DNA from: Pseudomonadota bacterium
GTDB taxonomy: Bacteria > Pseudomonadota > Gammaproteobacteria > Burkholderiales > Burkholderiaceae_C
NCBI GenBank assembly: GCA_018241405.1
Contig: JAFEDY010000009.1
Span: forward strand, 30,759-94,758
Direction: 5' to 3'
DNA length: 64,000 nucleotides
Positions 45,035 to 55,126 of the stretch are shown here, in pieces. Both the position numbers and the translations under genes were made by a program. The notes under the pieces were generated by a model, which worked only from the letters and a program-made list of their open reading frames with translations, searched no databases and was not told the DNA's origin. Position 1 is the first letter of the stretch, and each line of letters opens with the position of its first letter.

Positions 45035-45712
45035 ATGAATTCGGTGGAAGCCAAACGGGTTCTCGAAACCGCGCTGATCTGCGCCCTCCAGCCTGTGACG
45101 GTGCGCGATCTGCGCACCCTGTTCGATGATGCGCTGGGCTCGGATACGGTGAAGGCGCTGCTCCTGGAATTGCAGCAGGACTGGGCGCTGCGCGGCGTAG
45201 AGCTGGTGCAGGTGGCGACGGGCTGGCGCTTTCAGAGCCGCCCCGAGATGCGCGAATATCTTGAACGCCTGCACCCGGAGAAGCCGCCGCGCTACACGCG
45301 TGCCACTCTGGAAACCCTGGCCATCATTGCCTACCGCCAGCCGGTGACGCGCGGCGACATCGAGGAGATCCGCGGCGTCACGGTCAACAGCCTGATCATC
45401 AAGCAGCTGGAGGACCGGGGCTGGGTCGAGGTGATCGGCTACCGTGAAACGGTGGGGCGCCCGGCCTTGCTGGCCACCACGCGCCAGTTCCTGGACGACC
45501 TGGGGCTGCAGGCGCTGAACCAGCTGCCCATGTTGGATGAGCCCGGCGTGCAGGCCCATATGCTGGAGGCGCTGGCGGGTACGGCAGCTATGCCGCAGGG
45601 GAACGAGGCGGGTGCGGACGGCGTACCCGTTGCACAGGAAATGACAGACGCATCCGCACTGGCGGCTGCGGCGACCAATTTGGACGGCGACGACGGCGTC
45701 GCAGGAAGTTGA
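45035..45712 (+). CDS. scpB: Chromosome condensation protein ScpB
   Basis: The kleisin-interacting subunit of the SMC-ScpAB condensin. The 225-residue protein has winged-helix domains ([16 protein letters not shown]..; [24 protein letters not shown], a family hallmark; [18 protein letters not shown]). The start at MNSVEAKR suits the family. It stops one base before rluB. Confidence 0.93.
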   Translation: MNSVEAKRVLETALICALQPVTVRDLRTLFDDALGSDTVKALLLELQQDWALRGVELVQVATGWRFQSRPEMREYLERLHPEKPPRYTRATLETLAIIAYRQPVTRGDIEEIRGVTVNSLIIKQLEDRGWVEVIGYRETVGRPALLATTRQFLDDLGLQALNQLPMLDEPGVQAHMLEALAGTAAMPQGNEAGADGVPVAQEMTDASALAAAATNLDGDDGVAGS

Positions 45713-45713
45713 C

Positions 45714-46976
45714 ATGAACGATTCGAACAAAGACCTCGCGCCCGCCGAGAAGCTTTCGGCCGAGCCATCTGAAGCCACGGCGCAGATCCAGGGGCACCAG
45801 GAGCCTCGGGAGTCGCCGGCGCCCGCAGAGGCGGCGCAGCCGCCGCAGCGCGCCGAGCGGCGCGATGGTGCGCGCCAGCATGGCCGGCGCGATGACGGCT
45901 ACCGCTTTGCCGACGTGGTGTCCGGGCAGCTGGATCAGGACGAGGGTAACGCCGAGGTGGTGCTGCCCAAGCGCGTGCTGCTGCCCCAGCCCGAAAGCCC
46001 CAAGCTGCACAAGGTGCTGGCCCAGGCAGGCATGGGGTCGCGCCTGGAGATGGAGCAGCTCATCCTGGAAGGGCGCATCTCCGTCAACAACGAACCCGCC
46101 CATATCGGCCAGCGCGTGCAGTTTGGTGACCAGATCAAGGTCAATGGCAAGCCGATCCGCTTTCGCATCGCGCCGCCGCCGGCGCGTGTGATCGCCTACC
46201 ACAAGCCCGTCGGCGAGGTCGTCACGCACGACGATCCGCAGAACCGCCCCACGGTGTTTCGCAAGCTGCCGCGGCTGCAGCAGGGCAAATGGCAGTCGGT
46301 GGGGCGCCTGGATTTGAACACCGAAGGCCTGCTGCTGTTCACCAGTTCCGGCGAGCTGGCCAACCAGCTCATGCACCCGCGCTTCGGCCTGGAGCGCGAG
46401 TACGCCGTGCGCGTGCTGGGCGCCCTGAACAATGAAGAGCGCCAGCGCCTGCTCGACGGCGTGCAGCTCGACGATGGCATGGCCTCCTTCGGCTCCATCG
46501 AGGACGGCGGCGGCGAGGGCGCCAACTGCTGGTACCGCGTCACGATCTCCGAGGGGCGCAACCGTGAGGTGCGGCGCATGTTCGAGGCCGTGGGCCATGC
46601 CGTGAGTCGGCTGATCCGCATCCGCTACGGTGCCATGATGCTGCCGCGCGGCCTCAAGCGTGGCGCCTGGCTGGAGCTTGATGAGCACGACATCCGCGCC
46701 CTGATGCAGGCCGCGGGCGTCCCGGCCGACGCGGCGGGCGCCGCAAGGACCGAGGGCAGGGGCGGCAATGGCCGCCGCGGCGAGCGCAAGCCCATGGGGA
46801 CGAAAATGCAGGGCGGCAGCGGCCGGGACAAGAACGCGGGGCGCACAGGGCGCTCGTCGGGCGGCTCGCAGCCCGATCCGATGAAGACCTCGCTGGGCTA
46901 CATCGGTGCCGACAGTTTCTCGCGCCACCGCCAGCAGCAGCAGCGCGGTGGTGGTTCGCGCCGCGGTGGGCGCTAA
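45714..46976 (+). CDS. rluB: 23S rRNA pseudouridine synthase RluB
   Basis: A 420-residue RsuA/RluB-type enzyme predicted to modify 23S rRNA U2605. It has a long charged N-terminal extension (about 90 residues), an S4 domain (KLHKVLAQAGMGSRLEMEQLI), the catalytic GRLDLNTEGLLLFT and a Gly/Arg-rich tail. It overlaps the scpB region by adjacency, one base apart. The tail ends at the start of the inverted repeat element. Confidence 0.93.
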   Translation: MNDSNKDLAPAEKLSAEPSEATAQIQGHQEPRESPAPAEAAQPPQRAERRDGARQHGRRDDGYRFADVVSGQLDQDEGNAEVVLPKRVLLPQPESPKLHKVLAQAGMGSRLEMEQLILEGRISVNNEPAHIGQRVQFGDQIKVNGKPIRFRIAPPPARVIAYHKPVGEVVTHDDPQNRPTVFRKLPRLQQGKWQSVGRLDLNTEGLLLFTSSGELANQLMHPRFGLEREYAVRVLGALNNEERQRLLDGVQLDDGMASFGSIEDGGGEGANCWYRVTISEGRNREVRRMFEAVGHAVSRLIRIRYGAMMLPRGLKRGAWLELDEHDIRALMQAAGVPADAAGAARTEGRGGNGRRGERKPMGTKMQGGSGRDKNAGRTGRSSGGSQPDPMKTSLGYIGADSFSRHRQQQQRGGGSRRGGR

Positions 46977-47164
46977 GAGCGTGTTTCGATCTCTTCGTGG
47001 CGCCCGCTATCCCGCAGACGCTGTCTTTGCGGGGCAATCCTTCGGGCAAGGCAGCAAAAAGCCGCACTCGTCGTTGCGCGCCTTTGTCCAGGCCGCCCGT
47101 GGCAAGCGCCTAGATTGCGGCTTTTGCTGCCTTGCGGGCACCACGGAGATCGTGAACACGCTCT
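46976..47164. repeat. MITE-like long inverted repeat element
   Basis: The left end AGAGCGTGTTTCGATCTC pairs with the right end, whose reverse complement reads AGAGCGTGTTCACGATCTC. Inside, GGCAAGGCAGCAAAA near the left pairs with TTTTGCTGCCTTGC on the right. A left-arm insertion of about 40 bases with its own dyad breaks the symmetry. The unit starts on the last base of the rluB stop. No transposase is present, so it is a non-autonomous palindromic element. Confidence 0.6.
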
Positions 47165-47194
47165 AAGGGATTGGTGAAAAGTTAGAATGCACGG

Positions 47195-47213
47195 TTTTGC
47201 CCGCGAGGCAAAA
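47195..47213 (+). promoter_or_regulatory. Hairpin in the ndk leader
   Basis: TTTTGCC-CGCGA-GGCAAAA forms a seven-base-pair stem 34 bases before the ndk ATG. TAGAAT at 47183-47188 is a plausible -10 just upstream, so the hairpin would lie near the 5' end of the transcript and could stabilise it or act in regulation. Confidence 0.45.
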
Positions 47214-47247
47214 ATACCGCAATACCCATCTCTCTAGGAAAAGCAAC

Positions 47248-47673
47248 ATGGCTATCGAACGTACCCTCTCCATCATTAAGCCTGACGCCGTCGCCAAGAA
47301 CGTCATCGGCCAGATCTACGCCCGCTTCGAGGCCGCCGGCCTGAAGATCGCGGCCGCCCGCATGATCCACCTGTCGCGCGCCGAGGCCGAGCAGTTCTAT
47401 GGCGTGCACAAGGAGCGTCCTTTCTTCAAGGACCTGGTGGACTTCATGATCTCCGGCCCGGTGATGGTGCAGGTGCTGGAGGGTGAGAACGCCGTCCTGA
47501 AGAACCGTGATCTGATGGGCGCCACCGACCCCAAGAAGGCCGACGCCGGCACCATCCGTGCCGATTTCGCCGACAGCATCGATGCCAACGCCGTGCACGG
47601 CTCCGACGCCGCCGAGACCGCCCAGGTCGAAGTGGCTTTCTTCTTCCCCGGCCTGAACGTCTACGCACGCTGA
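47248..47673 (+). CDS. ndk: Nucleoside diphosphate kinase
   Basis: A 141-residue enzyme that balances nucleoside triphosphates. The active-site NAVHGSD motif contains the phosphorylated His, and the start [13 protein letters not shown] is typical. It follows AGGAA at a suitable distance. Begins the long rightward housekeeping block. Confidence 0.97.
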   Translation: MAIERTLSIIKPDAVAKNVIGQIYARFEAAGLKIAAARMIHLSRAEAEQFYGVHKERPFFKDLVDFMISGPVMVQVLEGENAVLKNRDLMGATDPKKADAGTIRADFADSIDANAVHGSDAAETAQVEVAFFFPGLNVYAR

Positions 47674-47761
47674 TGCAGTGGCTCCGTGCGCCGGGCAGGG
47701 CCGTGGCCGGCCCTGACGCGCGCGGGGCGCACCCCGTGGGCGTGGACAGGCGACTACCGTT

Positions 47762-48886
47762 ATGACCACGAACCTTCTGGACCTGGACCTCGATGCCCTG
47801 GCCGCCTTCTGCGAGCGGTTGGGAGAAAAGCGTTTCCGGGCCACGCAACTATTCCGCTGGATCCATCAGCGTGGCGCGAGCGACTTCGACCAGATGAGCG
47901 ATCTGGCGAAGTCCCTGCGCGAAAAGCTCAAGGGCTGCGCCCATGTGACGGGCCTGACCGCCATCAGCGAGCATGTCTCGGCCGACGGCACGGTGAAGTG
48001 GCTGTTCGACGTGGGCGGCGGCAATGCCGTGGAGACGGTCTTCATCCCCGAGGACGACCGCGGCACGCTGTGCATCTCCTCGCAGGCGGGCTGTGCCGTG
48101 GGCTGCCGCTTCTGCTCCACGGGCCACCAGGGCTTCAGCCGCAACCTGACCACGGGCGAAATCGTCGCCCAGCTCTGGCAGGCCGAGCATGTGCTACGCC
48201 AGCGCCGCGGCGATGGCGAGCGCGTGATCTCCAACGTCGTGATGATGGGCATGGGCGAGCCGCTGCAGAACTATTCGGCCCTGGTGCCGGCGCTGCGCGT
48301 CATGCTCGACGACCATGGCTATGGCCTGTCACGTCGGCGCGTCACGGTGTCCACCTCGGGCGTGGTGCCCATGATGGATCGCCTGGGCCAGGACTGCCCC
48401 GTGGCGCTGGCCGTGTCCCTGCACGCGCCCAATGACGCCTTGCGCGACAACCTGGTGCCGCTCAATCGCAAATACCCGCTGCAGGAGCTGCTGGCGGCCT
48501 GCAGGCGCTACCTGGACCACGCGCCGCGCGACTTCATCACCTTCGAATACTGCATGCTCGACGGCGTCAACGACCAGCCCGAGCATGCGCTCGAACTCAT
48601 CGCCCTCGTACACCGCAGGGCGGCGGACGGCGGCGTGTCCTGCAAGTTCAACCTGATTCCGTTCAATCCGTTTCCGGCATCGGGCCTGCGCCGCTCGCCG
48701 GCGGCGGCGGTGTCGGCCTTTGCCCAGCTGCTGTCGGACGCCGGCATCGTCACCACGGTGCGCAAGACGCGCGGCGACGACATCGACGCGGCCTGCGGTC
48801 AGCTGGCCGGTGATGTCAAGGACCGCACGCGGGTGGGTGAGCGCATGGCCAGGCTGCGCACCATCACGATCAAACCCGTCGCCTGA
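47762..48886 (+). CDS. rlmN: Dual-specificity rRNA/tRNA adenine C2 methyltransferase RlmN
   Basis: A 374-residue radical-SAM enzyme that methylates C2 of A2503 in 23S rRNA and A37 in some tRNAs. The CxxxCxxC motif is CAVGCRFC, and a later Cys in the C-terminal region ([12 protein letters not shown] region) forms the methyl-carrying site. Complete length. Confidence 0.96.
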   Translation: MTTNLLDLDLDALAAFCERLGEKRFRATQLFRWIHQRGASDFDQMSDLAKSLREKLKGCAHVTGLTAISEHVSADGTVKWLFDVGGGNAVETVFIPEDDRGTLCISSQAGCAVGCRFCSTGHQGFSRNLTTGEIVAQLWQAEHVLRQRRGDGERVISNVVMMGMGEPLQNYSALVPALRVMLDDHGYGLSRRRVTVSTSGVVPMMDRLGQDCPVALAVSLHAPNDALRDNLVPLNRKYPLQELLAACRRYLDHAPRDFITFEYCMLDGVNDQPEHALELIALVHRRAADGGVSCKFNLIPFNPFPASGLRRSPAAAVSAFAQLLSDAGIVTTVRKTRGDDIDAACGQLAGDVKDRTRVGERMARLRTITIKPVA

Positions 48887-48912
48887 CGGCGCACAGCGAA
48901 GAGAGGCTATTC

Positions 48913-49740
48913 ATGACGGTGTGGCATGCGGATCTGGGTTGGGTGGGGCGTTGGCTTTCGGCTGCCTGCGTGGCGTCGGCGGTAGTGGCCGGCGTGGCGG
49001 GCTGCGCCCATCAGGCCGCGGCCGACCCTGGGGCTACCGAGCCTGTGGCCGGTGCCGCTGAATCCGATGTGCGCCGGCGCGCCCGCATCCGGCTGGAACT
49101 GGCCGCCAACTACATGCAGATGGGGCAGTCCACGGTAGCGCTCGAAGAGGTGCGCCAGGCCCTGGCCACCGACCCCAGCTACGCCGATGCCTTCCACCTG
49201 CGTGGCCTGGTGTACATGGGCATGGGCGATCTGGCGCTGGCCGAAGACAGCTTCAAGCGCGCCCAGGCCATGAAGCCCGCCGACCCGGACATCATGCACA
49301 ACTTTGGGTGGCTGCTGTGCCAGCGCCAGCAGTACGAACAGGCCGATCAGCTGTTCCAACGCGCCCTGGCCACGCCCGCCTATGCTGCCCGCGGCAAGAC
49401 GCTGATGTCCCAGGGCCTGTGCTACCAGCGCGCCGGCCGTGCGGCCGAGGCCGAGCAGGCACTGTTGCGCGCCTATGAGCTCGAACCTGGCAATCCGGTG
49501 GTGGGCTATCAGCTGGCCTCCGTGATGCTGGAACGGGGCGAGGCCAAGCGGGCGCAGTTCTATATTCGCCGTGTCAACAATGGCGACTTTGCCAATGCCC
49601 AGTCGCTCTGGCTGGGCATCAAGGTGGAGCGCGCGCTGGGCGACGCGGTGGCCGTGCGGCAGTTGGGCGACCAGCTGCACAAGCGCTTTCCCAACGCCAA
49701 GGAAACATCAGCATTCGACAGGGGGGCCTTCAATGAGTGA
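48913..49740 (+). CDS. pilW: Type IV pilus biogenesis lipoprotein PilW/PilF
   Basis: A 275-residue TPR lipoprotein needed for assembly of the secretin PilQ. A hydrophobic N-terminal segment ends in VAGVAGC (lipobox). TPR units run from about residue 60 to 260 (for example ANYMQMGQSTVALEEVRQAL, AYEQADQLFQRAL). It overlaps the rodZ-like gene by eight bases. Confidence 0.9.
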   Translation: MTVWHADLGWVGRWLSAACVASAVVAGVAGCAHQAAADPGATEPVAGAAESDVRRRARIRLELAANYMQMGQSTVALEEVRQALATDPSYADAFHLRGLVYMGMGDLALAEDSFKRAQAMKPADPDIMHNFGWLLCQRQQYEQADQLFQRALATPAYAARGKTLMSQGLCYQRAGRAAEAEQALLRAYELEPGNPVVGYQLASVMLERGEAKRAQFYIRRVNNGDFANAQSLWLGIKVERALGDAVAVRQLGDQLHKRFPNAKETSAFDRGAFNE

Positions 49741-50626
49741 GTCGATGGCGACGCAGGGCGGTGAGCATTTGCCGCAGGACGGTGCGGTGCCGGTGAGCGG
49801 CGTGACGGCAGGCGTATTACTCAAGCAGGTGCGTGAGTCTGCGGGCGTGCATATCGATGCCTTGGCCGGCGCCCTGAAGGTGCCTGTGGCCAAGCTGCAG
49901 GCGCTGGAGGCGGATCAGCCCGAGGCCTTCCCTGACGCCGTTTTCATGCGCGCCCTGGCGTCGAGCGTGTGCCGGGTGCTGAAGGCCGATGCCGCTCCTG
50001 TGCTGGCGCTGCTGCCCCAGGGCGCACCTGCCCATTTGCCGCCCGACAAGAGCATCAACGCCTCGTTCAAGGACCCGGTGCGTCGGGGCGGCGGCAAGGG
50101 CGGCTCGCTGGAGCCGCCGCGCTCGCGCCTGGTGGGTATTGCCGTGGTGACCTTGCTGGCCGCCGCGCTGGCCATGGCCTACCTGCCCTTTGGCGCGGAC
50201 GACAAGTCAGAGGCGGCCGACCCTGCCGTGGAGCAGGCCAAGCCGGCAGCGCCGCCGCGGGACGCGCAGGAACCGGTCAATGCCGCAGGTGCGCAGCACA
50301 GCCTGACCATGGCGCAGGAGCTTCCGGCACCGGCCGCCCAGGCCGAGCCCGCAGCAGCGGCTGCCGCTGCGGCCCAGGCGCCCGAGTCCGACGGCGCACT
50401 TGTCATCCGCGCAAAGGCGCAGACCTGGGTGCAGGTACGCAATGGCGCCGGCCGCGTGGTGCTGCAGAAGGCCCTGGAGGCCGGCGAGAGCTTTTCCGCC
50501 GAAGGTTCGCCCCCTTGGCATGTGGTGATAGGCAGGGCCGACGCGGCCGATGTCGTCGTGCGCGGCGAGCCCATGGACCTGAAGGCTGTTGCGCGCAACA
50601 ACGTTGCGCGTTTCGAGGTGAAGTAA
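49733..50626 (+). CDS. RodZ-like cell-shape helix-turn-helix membrane protein
   Basis: A 297-residue protein with an N-terminal HTH_25 domain (TAGVLLKQVRESAGVHIDAL), one membrane helix near residues 135-152, an Ala/Pro linker and a C-terminal DUF4115 beta domain. RodZ links MreB to the membrane. Its position between pilW and ispG is typical in proteobacteria. The ATG lies inside the pilW end. Confidence 0.88.
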   Translation: MSESMATQGGEHLPQDGAVPVSGVTAGVLLKQVRESAGVHIDALAGALKVPVAKLQALEADQPEAFPDAVFMRALASSVCRVLKADAAPVLALLPQGAPAHLPPDKSINASFKDPVRRGGGKGGSLEPPRSRLVGIAVVTLLAAALAMAYLPFGADDKSEAADPAVEQAKPAAPPRDAQEPVNAAGAQHSLTMAQELPAPAAQAEPAAAAAAAAQAPESDGALVIRAKAQTWVQVRNGAGRVVLQKALEAGESFSAEGSPPWHVVIGRADAADVVVRGEPMDLKAVARNNVARFEVK

Positions 50627-51907
50627 ATGAACATGTCCGACACGGCGCCCCCCATTCCCATGGCCGCGCCGTTGACGCGCCACACGCGCCAGGCGCGCAT
50701 TGTCTGGGGTAGCCGCGTTGTCACAGTGGGCGGCGGCGCGCCGGTGCGCGTGCAGTCCATGACCAATACCGACACGGTGGACGCGATAGGCACGGCCATA
50801 CAGGTCAAGGAGCTGGCGCAGGCCGGCTCCGAGTTCGTGCGCATCACGGTGAACACGCCCGAGGCCGCACAGGCCGTGCCCTATATCCGCGAGCAGCTCG
50901 ACCGCATGGGCGAGAACGTGCCGCTGGTGGGCGACTTCCACTACAACGGCCACCGCCTGCTGACCGAGTATCCGGACTGCGCCCAGGCGCTGTCCAAGTA
51001 CCGCATCAACCCCGGCAACGTGGGCAAGGGCGACAAGCGCGACAGGCAGTTCGGCCAGATGATCGAGGCGGCCGTGCGCTGGGACAAGGCCGTGCGCATT
51101 GGTGTCAACTGGGGCAGCCTGGATCAGGAACTGCTGGCGAGCCTGATGAACGCCAACGGCCGGCGCAGCGTGCCCTGGGACGCGCGCCAGGTCATGTACG
51201 AGGCGCTGATCACCTCGGCCATCGAATCGGCGCGGCGCGCCGAGGAAATGGGGCTCAGGGGCGAGCAGATCATCCTGTCGTGCAAGGTCAGCGGCGTGCA
51301 GGACCTGATCGCCGTGTACCGTGAGCTGGCCCGGCGCTGCGACTACGCGCTGCATCTGGGCCTGACCGAGGCCGGCATGGGCACCAAGGGCATCGTGGCC
51401 TCGACCACGGCCTTGTCCATCCTGCTGCAGGAGGGCATTGGCGACACCATCCGCGTGTCGCTCACGCCCCAGCCCGGCGAGGCGCGCACCCAGGAGGTGG
51501 TCGTGGCCTCCGAGATCCTGCAGGCCCTGGGCCTGCGCGCCTTCGTGCCCAGCGTCACCGCCTGCCCCGGCTGCGGCCGTACCACCAGCACCACCTTCCA
51601 GGAGCTGGCCAAGCAGATCGACGACTACCTGCGCGCGCAGATGCCCGTGTGGCGACTGCGCTATCCGGGTGTCGAAAAACTCAAGGTGGCCGTCATGGGC
51701 TGCATCGTCAACGGCCCGGGCGAGAGCAAGCATGCCGACATAGGCATCAGCCTGCCCGGCACCGGCGAGGCGCCCGCGGCCCCCGTGTTCATCGACGGCG
51801 AGAAGGCGCTGACGCTGCGCGGCGAGCACATCGCGCAGGAGTTCCAGACCATCGTCGAGAACTACATCGCCCGGCGCTTTGGTGGTGCCACTCAGGAAGT
51901 TCTATAA
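50627..51907 (+). CDS. ispG: 4-hydroxy-3-methylbut-2-en-1-yl diphosphate synthase
   Basis: A 426-residue enzyme of the MEP isoprenoid pathway. The iron-sulfur cysteines are in CPGCGRT and [10 protein letters not shown], and the N-terminal barrel has [11 protein letters not shown]. It starts directly on the base after the rodZ-like stop, so translation is coupled. Complete. Confidence 0.96.
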   Translation: MNMSDTAPPIPMAAPLTRHTRQARIVWGSRVVTVGGGAPVRVQSMTNTDTVDAIGTAIQVKELAQAGSEFVRITVNTPEAAQAVPYIREQLDRMGENVPLVGDFHYNGHRLLTEYPDCAQALSKYRINPGNVGKGDKRDRQFGQMIEAAVRWDKAVRIGVNWGSLDQELLASLMNANGRRSVPWDARQVMYEALITSAIESARRAEEMGLRGEQIILSCKVSGVQDLIAVYRELARRCDYALHLGLTEAGMGTKGIVASTTALSILLQEGIGDTIRVSLTPQPGEARTQEVVVASEILQALGLRAFVPSVTACPGCGRTTSTTFQELAKQIDDYLRAQMPVWRLRYPGVEKLKVAVMGCIVNGPGESKHADIGISLPGTGEAPAAPVFIDGEKALTLRGEHIAQEFQTIVENYIARRFGGATQEVL

Positions 51908-51964
51908 AAATAATAGCTGCCGGCACTTGATGGATAAGCGCTGGAGGCCGATTTCATTAAAAAC
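51905..51964. repeat. Comamonadaceae-type palindromic intergenic repeat, copy 4
   Basis: AAATAATAGCTG, then CGGCACTTGATGGATAAGCG and a right end GATTTCATTAAAAA. The most complete of the four copies in the window. It sits between ispG and hisS in an operon-like block and may weaken transcription at this point. Confidence 0.6.
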
Positions 51965-51979
51965 AAAGATTCACACAAG

Positions 51980-53269
51980 ATGCAGAAGCTGCTTGCCATC
52001 AAGGGCATGAACGACATCCTGCCGCCCGATTCGGCGCGCTGGGAATGGCTGGAGGGGATGGTGCGCTCGCTGATGGCGCGCTACGCCTACCGCAACATCC
52101 GCACCCCCATCGTCGAGCCCACGCCGCTGTTTGTGCGCGGTCTGGGCGAGGTCACCGACATTGTCGAGAAGGAGATGTACTCCTTCGAGGATCGCCTGAA
52201 CGGCGAGCAGCTCACGCTGCGCCCCGAGGCCACGGCCGGCGTGGTGCGCGCCGTGGTCGAGCACACCATGCTCTACGACGGAGGCAAGCGCCTGTACTAC
52301 ATGGGCCCCATGTTCCGCCACGAGCGGCCGCAGCGCGGGCGCTATCGCCAGTTCCACCAGATCGGGGCCGAGGCTCTGGGCTTCGGCGGCCCAGAGGTGG
52401 ACGCCGAGATCATCCTGCTGGCCCACGCGCTGTGGGCCGAGCTGGGCCTGAAGGACGTGCGCCTGGAGCTCAACAGCCTGGGCCAGCCCGACGAGCGCCG
52501 CGCCCACCGCGCCGCCCTGATCGCCTACCTGGAGCAGCACCAGGATGTGATGGACGAAGAAGCCAGGCGCCGCATGTACACCAACCCGCTGCGCGTGCTG
52601 GACACCAAGAACCCGGCCATGCAGGACATGGTGAATGCGGCGCCCCGGCTCATCGACTTCCTGGGCGAGACCTCGCTCAGGCACTTTGACACCGTCAAGG
52701 CCATCCTGGACGCCAACGGCGTGGCCTGGAGCCTGAACCCGCGCCTGGTGCGCGGCATGGATTACTACAACCTCACGGTGTTCGAGTTCATCACCGACCA
52801 GCTTGGCTCCCAGGGCACGATCTGCGGCGGCGGCCGCTACGACTACCTGATCGAGCAGATCGGCGGCAAGAGCGCGCCCGCCGTGGGCTGGGCTCTGGGC
52901 GTGGAGCGCGTGCTGGAGCTCATCAAGGAGCAGGAGACGCAGGCGCAGGGCCTCGCGGCCGACGCCTACGCCGTCGTGCCCGATGCCTCGGCCCTGCCCC
53001 AGGTCATGGCCGCGCTGCAGCAGCTGCGCGCCCTGGGCGTGGCCGTGCAGATGCATGCGCCGGCGCAGTCGGGCGAGGGCATGGGCAGCATGAAGTCGCA
53101 GTTCAAGAAAGCCGACGCCAGCGGCGCCCGTTTTGCCCTGGTCTTCGGCTCCGACGAGCTGGCACGCGGCGCCGTCACCATCAAACCCCTGCGCGACGGC
53201 GGCGAGCAGGCCGAACGTTCCTTGGCCACCCTGTCCGACTGGGCCGCCAGCCTACAATCGCCGCGCTGA
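51980..53269 (+). CDS. hisS: Histidine-tRNA ligase
   Basis: A 429-residue class II aminoacyl-tRNA synthetase. Motif 2 ([18 protein letters not shown]) and motif 3 ([12 protein letters not shown]) are clear, and the histidine-binding [12 protein letters not shown] is present. Complete length. Confidence 0.97.
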   Translation: MQKLLAIKGMNDILPPDSARWEWLEGMVRSLMARYAYRNIRTPIVEPTPLFVRGLGEVTDIVEKEMYSFEDRLNGEQLTLRPEATAGVVRAVVEHTMLYDGGKRLYYMGPMFRHERPQRGRYRQFHQIGAEALGFGGPEVDAEIILLAHALWAELGLKDVRLELNSLGQPDERRAHRAALIAYLEQHQDVMDEEARRRMYTNPLRVLDTKNPAMQDMVNAAPRLIDFLGETSLRHFDTVKAILDANGVAWSLNPRLVRGMDYYNLTVFEFITDQLGSQGTICGGGRYDYLIEQIGGKSAPAVGWALGVERVLELIKEQETQAQGLAADAYAVVPDASALPQVMAALQQLRALGVAVQMHAPAQSGEGMGSMKSQFKKADASGARFALVFGSDELARGAVTIKPLRDGGEQAERSLATLSDWAASLQSPR

Positions 53270-53285
53270 ACGAGAAACCACCAAC

Positions 53286-53963
53286 ATGGCCAACAACTTC
53301 GACCTGCAAGAACAAGAACAGCTTGAGGAGCTCAAGCATTTCTGGAACAAATGGGGCACGCCCATCACCTGGGTGCTGACCCTCATCCTCGGCGGCTTTG
53401 CCGCCTGGAATGGCTACCAGATGTGGCAGAACCGGCAGGCCCAGCAGGCCACGGCCCTTGAGGAGGCCGTGGAATTGGCAGGGCGCACGGGCGACCTGGC
53501 GCGCGTGGAGCAGGCCTTTGGCGACCTGAAGTCCGGCTACGGCGGCACCAACCAGGCCGGTCAGGCCGGCCTGCTGGCGGCCAAGGCCCTGGCCGATGCC
53601 GACAAATGGGATGCCGCCAAGGGCGTGCTGACCTGGGTGGCGGACAAGGCCTCCGACGAGGGTTATGCCGCCCTGGCCCGGCTGCGCCTGGCGGGGGTGT
53701 TGGTCGAGGAAAAGGCCTATGACGACGCGCTGGCCCAGCTGTCGCAACGCTTTCCACCCGAATTTGCCGGCGCCGTGGCCGATCGCAAGGGCGACGTGCT
53801 GGCGCTGCAGGGCAAGAAGCAGGAGGCGATTGCCGAATACCAGCGCGCCTACCAAGCCTTCGGTGACGGCGTCGAATACCGGCGCCTGGTGGAGGCCAAG
53901 CTCAACGCGCTCGGCGCCCAGGTCCAGACCGTGGCCGCCGCCCCGGCAGGGGGTGCGCAGTGA
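53286..53963 (+). CDS. YfgM-family membrane-anchored TPR protein
   Basis: A 225-residue ancillary SecYEG-associated protein. Residues about 21-42 are a hydrophobic anchor (TWVLTLILGGFAAW), and periplasmic TPR-like helices follow. In E. coli YfgM assists periplasmic folding with PpiD. The gene lies between hisS and bamB, as is usual, and overlaps bamB by four bases. Confidence 0.9.
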   Translation: MANNFDLQEQEQLEELKHFWNKWGTPITWVLTLILGGFAAWNGYQMWQNRQAQQATALEEAVELAGRTGDLARVEQAFGDLKSGYGGTNQAGQAGLLAAKALADADKWDAAKGVLTWVADKASDEGYAALARLRLAGVLVEEKAYDDALAQLSQRFPPEFAGAVADRKGDVLALQGKKQEAIAEYQRAYQAFGDGVEYRRLVEAKLNALGAQVQTVAAAPAGGAQ

Positions 53964-55108
53964 GTGCGGCGCGCAAAGGTTGCAAGGCCCTGTTGGGTGC
54001 GCTCGCGCTGGCGGGTCTGCTCGGCCTAGGGGGCTGCTCCCTGTGGGGCGGCTCGTCCAAGCCGAAGCCGGCCGAGCTCGGCCCGAATGTGCCCGTGCTT
54101 GGCGTGCGCCAGGCCTGGACGGCCCGCATCGGCGCGGCGGAGGGCCTGGTGCTCGAAGCGCATGTGAACGGCAGCGTGCTCACGCTGGCCTCCGGCAATG
54201 GCGAGGTAGCGGCCATCGACGCCCGCACGGGTGGTGATGTCTGGCGTACCCAGCTGAACCTGCCGCTGGCCGCGGGTGTGGGCAGCGACGGCCGCTGGAG
54301 TTCCGTGGTCTCCACGAGTGGCCAGGTCATCGTCCTCGACGGTGGACGCGAGATCTGGCGCAAGCCCCTGCCTGCGCAGGCCTATACGGCGCCGCTGGTG
54401 GCGGGGCAGCGCGTCTTCGTGCTGGCAGCAGACCGCTCGATTACAGCCTTCGATGCCGCCACGGGCTACCGGCTGTGGCGCCAGCAGCGCCCGGGCGAAC
54501 CACTGATCCTGCGCGAGGGCGGGGTGCTGATGGCCGTGGGCGACACCCTGGTGGCCGGCCTGTCCGGGCGCCTGGTGGGCTTTAACCCCGACAACGGTGT
54601 GGTGCGCTGGGAGGCCCCCCTGGCCAGCCCGCGCGGAACCAACGACGTTGAGCGCCTGGTCGAAATCGTCGGCCGCACCAGCCGTGTGGGTGACAACCTG
54701 TGCGCGCGCGCCTTCCAGGCGGCCGTGGGCTGCATCGATGCGGGGCGCGGCGCCGTGCTGTGGACACAGCCGGCCAGCGGCAACGAGGGCATAGATGGCG
54801 ATGCCGACATGCTGTTCGGCACCGAGAGCAATGGCACGGTCGTCGCCTGGCAGCGCGCCAATGGCGCGCGCGCCTGGACGTCCGAGCGGTTGCAGTTCAG
54901 AAAGCTCACGGCGCCGCTGCTGCTCGGCCGCTCCGTGGTCATAGGCGACGACACCGGGCTGGTGCATCTGCTGTCACGTACCGATGCGGCGCCGCTCAAC
55001 CGATTGACCACGGACGGCTCGGGCATCGCGGCTGCGCCCGTGGCGGCGGGCGATACCCTGGTGGTGGTGACGCGCAAGGGAGCCGTCTACGGCTTTCGTC
55101 CGGACTGA
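53960..55108 (+). CDS. bamB: Outer-membrane assembly lipoprotein BamB
   Basis: A 382-residue beta-propeller lipoprotein of the BAM complex. Lipobox LGLGGC, then repeats of the PQQ-like type (DGGREIWRKPLP, FDAATGYRLWRQ, INLG-like blades). It begins at a GTG that overlaps the yfgM stop. Complete. Confidence 0.94.
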   Translation: MSAARKGCKALLGALALAGLLGLGGCSLWGGSSKPKPAELGPNVPVLGVRQAWTARIGAAEGLVLEAHVNGSVLTLASGNGEVAAIDARTGGDVWRTQLNLPLAAGVGSDGRWSSVVSTSGQVIVLDGGREIWRKPLPAQAYTAPLVAGQRVFVLAADRSITAFDAATGYRLWRQQRPGEPLILREGGVLMAVGDTLVAGLSGRLVGFNPDNGVVRWEAPLASPRGTNDVERLVEIVGRTSRVGDNLCARAFQAAVGCIDAGRGAVLWTQPASGNEGIDGDADMLFGTESNGTVVAWQRANGARAWTSERLQFRKLTAPLLLGRSVVIGDDTGLVHLLSRTDAAPLNRLTTDGSGIAAAPVAAGDTLVVVTRKGAVYGFRPD

Positions 55109-55126
55109 TAGTTATAGGAAGCTGGG

